From Gammaproteobacteria bacterium (lineage in GTDB: Bacteria > Pseudomonadota > Gammaproteobacteria > UBA12402): 27,239 nt of DNA. Every line of letters begins with the position of its first letter. Position 1 is the first letter of the stretch. A program made the position numbers and the translations under genes. Shown one piece after another: positions 23,281 through 27,239 of the stretch. The DNA lies in NCBI GenBank assembly GCA_028282395.1, contig JANQHY010000286.1, positions 1 to 27,239 on the forward strand, read 5' to 3'. The notes beneath the pieces are model-generated. The model saw only the letters and a list, made by a program, of their open reading frames with translations, was not told where the DNA came from and made no database searches.

Positions 23281-26200
23281 TTATCCCCGCCCTTGGTCAA
23301 TATCTCTATTGCTCTGTTCCAATAACTCTTCAACTAATTGGTCAACCAGACTCAAATTAGCTGCTTCGCCACCAATAAAACCCTGTTCTTCCTGCAAGGC
23401 TGCCATTCGTTGCTCAATTACCGGGCGAATGGTGCCATTAGGATACAGACGCGCTAACAATTGTCGTGCCTGTTTTGGTCCAAGACGATGGTAGAGTTTA
23501 TTACGTACCGCTGCATCTTCAGCAGTAGTACTAAATGCCCACAACTCAATCGGACCAATGGTATTGGTCAACAGCTGTGTATTCTTACCATACTTGGTAG
23601 CAAATTGGGCTAAAAAGGTTACACCGCCCTCACGTGGGCCATGCACGCGTGTTTTTAGTGCTGTCTTTGCTGTTTCTGATAATCCAAATACCTCTTGTGA
23701 ACGGTTAACCGTCTGCTCTGGGCCGGCATCCATAATAAAAATCGAGGTAGCAAACTCGACCATGACACTATCAAAATCATCTAATGATTGTGATAACAGT
23801 GCGATCTGTACATTCCACTTACGCCCTTCACGCATATCGATAATCACCTGCTCGCGCACTGCTCGAGATTTCGAAGTGCGGTGAAATTCATCATAGACTA
23901 GACGTTTAGGATCTTCGCGCACTTCAGCAACATAGGCCGCATGATAATCACGATAATGTTCGGGTACTTGCTCTAAATTCCCCTCGGTCAGATAGTAGCG
24001 TTTTGCTAAAACATAACGCGCCAACATATACATCACAGCTGTCTGCCTATCTGCTGCATCACCACCACTTTTTGCTACTTCATCCAGATCCAGTGAAACA
24101 ATTTTTGCTTCACCCAGATCAAAACAGGTTGGCCGTGAAAGGACCGGATACTCCCTTACCGCCGCTGAAATCATCCGCCCAAAGGCAGCAATTAATTGTT
24201 CGCCTGTCGGTGCAACAATCTTACCATACAGATCCTCAATCGCTTTATTACGGCATATCGATACGGCATCAGCCAATAATGGTACGGCATAACGCTGTGC
24301 CAACTGTGCTTCATGGGCAAAACCGGCAATGAAGAGTGAGTCAGTTACTTCCCACCAGGTTGTATGTTCATCACCAACAAAGCCAATCTCTTCAAGAATA
24401 CCATCTACCACTGTCTCAACGCCGGGAGTATAGATTCTTGGGCTCACACCATCAGCAAAATACTTATAGAGCTCATCAACCACCAAACCAGACATATCAG
24501 GTATACCATCGTAAGGACGATCTGCTCCCAATGGTGTTGACAATAAGGTTAAAAAGTTAACAAGAAATGCTCGCTCTTGTGCGGTAGGAAAACGGCAACC
24601 CAATTGTGTATCAAATGGATTGATTGAATATTGTGGTAACATCTGTAACCGATGGTAAGCGACTAAATGGCACTGATTCTTTGGCAACGCTTCACGTAAT
24701 AGTGAAATCAAACCACTACTTGATGGTCCAATATCAATAATTGAAATATGTGGTACACGACGAATACCTGCTGCCATACATAACGCCAAATTCATAGCAT
24801 TGGATAGCACCGATTTACCCGAACCAGGACGGGCATAAATAAGGTCAATCCAGGTGGTCTGTTGACTTGAGCCCGGTTGATAGGGCCAGACTTTACCATC
24901 AGGTGAACGGAATACCACTGCACCATGATTCCAAGGTGATGAAGGTCGCGTAAACGGTAACATATACACCACATCAGAGAGTGGCGCTGCCGCGATTGTT
25001 GAAACACTACCGGCTGTCATACCCAACATACTCGAGGCCACACCATGGAAAGGATCTCCACAAACTTCAGAGACTTCACACGAACCCCAACCTTCAACCG
25101 CTTTTGCCAAAGAGGCCGCCCGGTTACGCAGTGTTCGCATATCGCCCTCTTCTGCCCAAGTAGTTAATACTACGCGTAGCTTCACAACCGTATCATCGGT
25201 ATTAATCTCAAGATATTGTAATGCTTTTGTAGCATCATGTAATAATCGATTCGCTGCAGAAGCAAAACTTACAATCGAAGCAACCAACGATTTGAACCGC
25301 AGTGTTGACAACCCCTCTCCTTCAACTAAGTAGGATATCCGCCACGGAATTTTTGATGATAAAACACGATTAAACAATTTTATGAAAGGCTGAATATCCT
25401 GTGGGAAAAGATCAATAAAAATCGAAGAGTAAATTTTATCACCAATCCGACAGGTTCTTAGATCGAGATTTAATGCATCACGCGGTAGCAACTGCTTACC
25501 TAAGGATGGCCACATAACATCAGAGATCTCCCCCGCTGTCTTTTTGAGGTCACGCACAGGAATTTTGTCTCCTGGCAACACTGCACGCCAACTTTTATCA
25601 GTAAAATCGGGGTCAGCGCTCGAACGTATTGCGTGCAGAGCGGTATGTACCTCTAGCAATTCAATATTAATACCTAAGCCCGATAAATCACTCTCAATAG
25701 AACGGATAAACGATTCATGGTTATTTCGTAAATCGGGAATAGTGGCAACAATATTCTGGGCATTTTTCAAATTAGGAATTTTCGCTTTACGCATCAATTT
25801 AAGCTTATCCGCATTGGCGCGTTTATTTTGCTCTTTGGATAGCGTCATCGGTCGTGTCCAAAGAACTAGATAAACACTCTCTTCCGCACAATACTCTGAC
25901 AAGTAGTTCTCACGCTCTTTTAACAGATCCTCCAAATCGAGATGCAGACGCTGAGCAGTATCTCGTGCTGGACGCAATACTTCTCTAATCTGCCCTTTTA
26001 CTTCATCAATGTCGTAGGAGAAAAAAAACTGAAAAGCATGCCCCTCTTTCTTCAAGCCCGTTTGCAATGCTCGATATAACCCTTCATGGAGAAAAGTGAA
26101 CTCTTGGTTACCAACTAAATACGTAGCACCATGAATTTTAAAGACCGAGATAAGTGAACCATCATGAGAAACCAGAACCGTTGGGCTATCAGCTGTCTCT

Positions 26201-26298
26201 AGATCACAGTAAGATTCTGTCGTCTGTTTTAAAGAGATACTCATCCAAGCAACGAACGAATCAATACTATTGAATAGGCCATTTAAAAATGCGGTCAT
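23281..26298 (-). CDS. icmB: IcmB/DotO, type IVB secretion VirB4-like ATPase
   Basis: 1005 residues, the usual length for IcmB/DotO. The Walker A motif ARPGSGKS is at 489–496, a Walker B-like segment RLVYDEFHR at 799–807, and an arginine-rich segment (MREGRK) follows. The N-terminus (SPTVLVSHDGSLISVFKIHG) matches the domain that contacts the secretion complex in this family. DotO forms hexameric rings at the inner-membrane base of the Icm/Dot machine and powers assembly or transport with DotB. AGGAGG lies just before the ATG, and the gap to icmJ is 22 bases, so the two are co-transcribed. The gene is intact, which supports a working secretion system. In Legionella, tphA and icmF follow; here an oppositely oriented VOC gene does. 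Confidence 0.96.
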   Translation of the reverse strand: MTAFLNGLFNSIDSFVAWMSISLKQTTESYCDLETADSPTVLVSHDGSLISVFKIHGATYLVGNQEFTFLHEGLYRALQTGLKKEGHAFQFFFSYDIDEVKGQIREVLRPARDTAQRLHLDLEDLLKERENYLSEYCAEESVYLVLWTRPMTLSKEQNKRANADKLKLMRKAKIPNLKNAQNIVATIPDLRNNHESFIRSIESDLSGLGINIELLEVHTALHAIRSSADPDFTDKSWRAVLPGDKIPVRDLKKTAGEISDVMWPSLGKQLLPRDALNLDLRTCRIGDKIYSSIFIDLFPQDIQPFIKLFNRVLSSKIPWRISYLVEGEGLSTLRFKSLVASIVSFASAANRLLHDATKALQYLEINTDDTVVKLRVVLTTWAEEGDMRTLRNRAASLAKAVEGWGSCEVSEVCGDPFHGVASSMLGMTAGSVSTIAAAPLSDVVYMLPFTRPSSPWNHGAVVFRSPDGKVWPYQPGSSQQTTWIDLIYARPGSGKSVLSNAMNLALCMAAGIRRVPHISIIDIGPSSSGLISLLREALPKNQCHLVAYHRLQMLPQYSINPFDTQLGCRFPTAQERAFLVNFLTLLSTPLGADRPYDGIPDMSGLVVDELYKYFADGVSPRIYTPGVETVVDGILEEIGFVGDEHTTWWEVTDSLFIAGFAHEAQLAQRYAVPLLADAVSICRNKAIEDLYGKIVAPTGEQLIAAFGRMISAAVREYPVLSRPTCFDLGEAKIVSLDLDEVAKSGGDAADRQTAVMYMLARYVLAKRYYLTEGNLEQVPEHYRDYHAAYVAEVREDPKRLVYDEFHRTSKSRAVREQVIIDMREGRKWNVQIALLSQSLDDFDSVMVEFATSIFIMDAGPEQTVNRSQEVFGLSETAKTALKTRVHGPREGGVTFLAQFATKYGKNTQLLTNTIGPIELWAFSTTAEDAAVRNKLYHRLGPKQARQLLARLYPNGTIRPVIEQRMAALQEEQGFIGGEAANLSLVDQLVEELLEQSNRDIDQGRG

Positions 26299-26320
26299 AT
26301 CTCCTCCTGTTACTTGGCGA

Positions 26321-26929
26321 TTACTCTTCTAGTTCTTGTGCAGCAGCATTGGCCCATGTTTCCAACTCCTTTTTAAAACTGGGATAAAGCGGTAATAGGC
26401 GAATATCTTTTAACATGCTCTGACTGAGTTTGGTCACATCATCCTCCTGCTCAATTAACATTTGACAAAACAGTCCTGGTTTACTCGCATCTTTACCAAA
26501 TTGCTCCTCAATCGGTTTAGCGCATGCCTTAAGATTACGATACAGCGCTTGCGCACTATCACGATAATCTGTTGCATTGGTCATCGCACAAAATATTACA
26601 TGACAAAAACTATTTAACTCCGGTTGGGCCATATCAGGGATATAAACTAAACGTCCACCACCAAATCCACCCGTACCAATCGCTTCAAGAAAGAAGCATT
26701 GAGTACAAAATGGACAGCTAGTGGCTAAATTATCTAACCGACTATTACGATAGTTTCCATCAATATTAACAACCTCCTGATATTGATGTGCCTGAAATCC
26801 ACAAAACTGGCAGCTGTAATGATCGCGTTGGAATACTTTTTCTCGCGTTGCAGCAAAGCCGGAATCGCGATTACGCCGGGAAAATGAACGCCAATTCCCT
26901 GGCCGTATAATTAATTCCAGCGGACGCAT
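26321..26929 (-). CDS. icmJ: IcmJ/DotN, type IVB coupling-complex component
   Basis: 202 residues, near the ~208 of Legionella IcmJ. It has the HNH-nuclease-like zinc site that the family keeps: Cys40–x2–Cys43 (CQFCGFQAHQ) with Cys72, Cys75 and Cys78 (CPFCTQC). DotN is not a nuclease. It binds the coupling ATPase DotL with DotM, IcmS, IcmW and LvgA, and helps recruit effectors at the inner membrane. An AGGAT lies about 7 bases upstream of the ATG, after a 24-base gap from icmD. Its order (icmD–icmJ–icmB) is that of Legionella and Coxiella. Confidence 0.95.
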   Translation of the reverse strand: MRPLELIIRPGNWRSFSRRNRDSGFAATREKVFQRDHYSCQFCGFQAHQYQEVVNIDGNYRNSRLDNLATSCPFCTQCFFLEAIGTGGFGGGRLVYIPDMAQPELNSFCHVIFCAMTNATDYRDSAQALYRNLKACAKPIEEQFGKDASKPGLFCQMLIEQEDDVTKLSQSMLKDIRLLPLYPSFKKELETWANAAAQELEE

Positions 26930-26953
26930 TGTTTGCGATCCTGTGCTAATAGA

Positions 26954-27239
26954 TCATGTGCTGGCGATATCAGTAACACCTGTAACACCCCCTGCAGTCA
27001 TGCCTGAGCCAAATACTGTTTGACCACCGATATTGAACAGTGATGGCATAAAGATTAACGCCACTGCAATAAATAGCAAAGCAACAGGCGTACCCACAGG
27101 AATTTGTGTCGGGTTGTCTTTGTGTGCCTTGAATTTGAGAATAGATGCCACGGCAAAGCCAAATCCGGCAATATAGGATCCACTAGTAATTAATAAGGCA
27201 ATATTAGTAAACGATGATTGAATATTTGATGCCAGACTG
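26954..27239 (-). CDS. icmD: IcmD/DotP, C-terminal part (5' end outside window)
   Basis: The minus-strand frame is open to the last bases of the window. The GTG at 27151 is an internal valine; upstream codons continue a membrane helix (SYIAGFGFAVASILKFK), as in Legionella IcmD. The visible ~94 residues hold two hydrophobic segments and the family's strongly conserved KFKAHKDNPTQIPVGTP linker, followed by ALLFIAVALIFMP. IcmD/DotP is a small inner-membrane component of the Icm/Dot machine. Full length is about 130 residues, so roughly the first third is missing. Confidence 0.93.
   Translation of the reverse strand, partial: SLASNIQSSFTNIALLITSGSYIAGFGFAVASILKFKAHKDNPTQIPVGTPVALLFIAVALIFMPSLFNIGGQTVFGSGMTAGGVTGVTDIAST

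Noticed and set aside
1..27239. CRISPR arrays, tRNA or rRNA genes, transposases, prophage genes
   Set aside because: No regularly spaced repeats, cloverleaf-like sequences, rRNA signatures or transposase/integrase motifs were found.

Overview
The window comes from a gammaproteobacterium of the order Legionellales. The best evidence is at the right end, on the minus strand: an icmD(dotP, cut by the window edge)–icmJ(dotN)–icmB(dotO) block of the Icm/Dot type IVB secretion system, in the same gene order as in Legionella and Coxiella. The DNA is AT-rich and has long AT-rich intergenic stretches, as in host-associated members of this order. The species cannot be fixed from the sequence. There are no rRNA or tRNA genes, no CRISPR array and no intact insertion sequence.

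Left part (1–6.6 kb). A 3' fragment of an APC amino acid permease ends at a clear intrinsic terminator. Two divergent GacA/LetA/UvrY-like LuxR-family response regulators follow, separated by an AT-rich promoter region that holds a 20-bp perfect palindrome. Next come two unusual genes in tandem. Both end in related, degenerate receiver-like domains, and the second has lost the phosphoacceptor Asp. An FAD-dependent amine oxidase with a hydrophobic N-terminus follows. No histidine kinase is in the window.

Middle-left (6.7–11.9 kb, minus strand). A small four-helix membrane protein precedes a KamA/EpmB-type radical SAM protein. Then comes a lone coiled-coil protein with a c-Myc-like nuclear localisation signal, which is a candidate Icm/Dot effector. 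After that is a tight operon of a YdfG-like SDR, a BrnQ branched-chain amino acid carrier and a DUF6622-like membrane protein.

Middle (12.1–17.7 kb, plus strand). A polyamine operon encodes a fold-III ornithine/lysine decarboxylase, a deoxyhypusine-synthase-like protein that keeps the catalytic lysine, and an agmatinase-family ureohydrolase. It probably makes putrescine and a larger polyamine such as homospermidine. A 360-bp spacer carries a dispersed-repeat-like element. Beyond it lies a 686-residue protein joining an N-terminal, possibly GT-D-like region to a DegT/DnrJ/EryC1 aminotransferase with its PLP lysine.

Middle-right (17.7–22.8 kb, minus strand). Two tandem secreted Cys-containing paralogues of unknown family are followed upstream by a four-gene operon read as MFS exporter, degenerate acyl-CoA dehydrogenase, hexapeptide acyltransferase and ketopantoate-reductase-family enzyme. 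It looks like a small tailoring-and-export module. A VOC/glyoxalase-fold gene on the plus strand abuts the end of icmB.

The most interesting candidates are the degenerate-receiver pair beside the divergent regulators, the MFS/ACAD-like/acyltransferase/KPR operon, the fused aminotransferase, the NLS-bearing coiled-coil protein and the secreted tandem paralogues.
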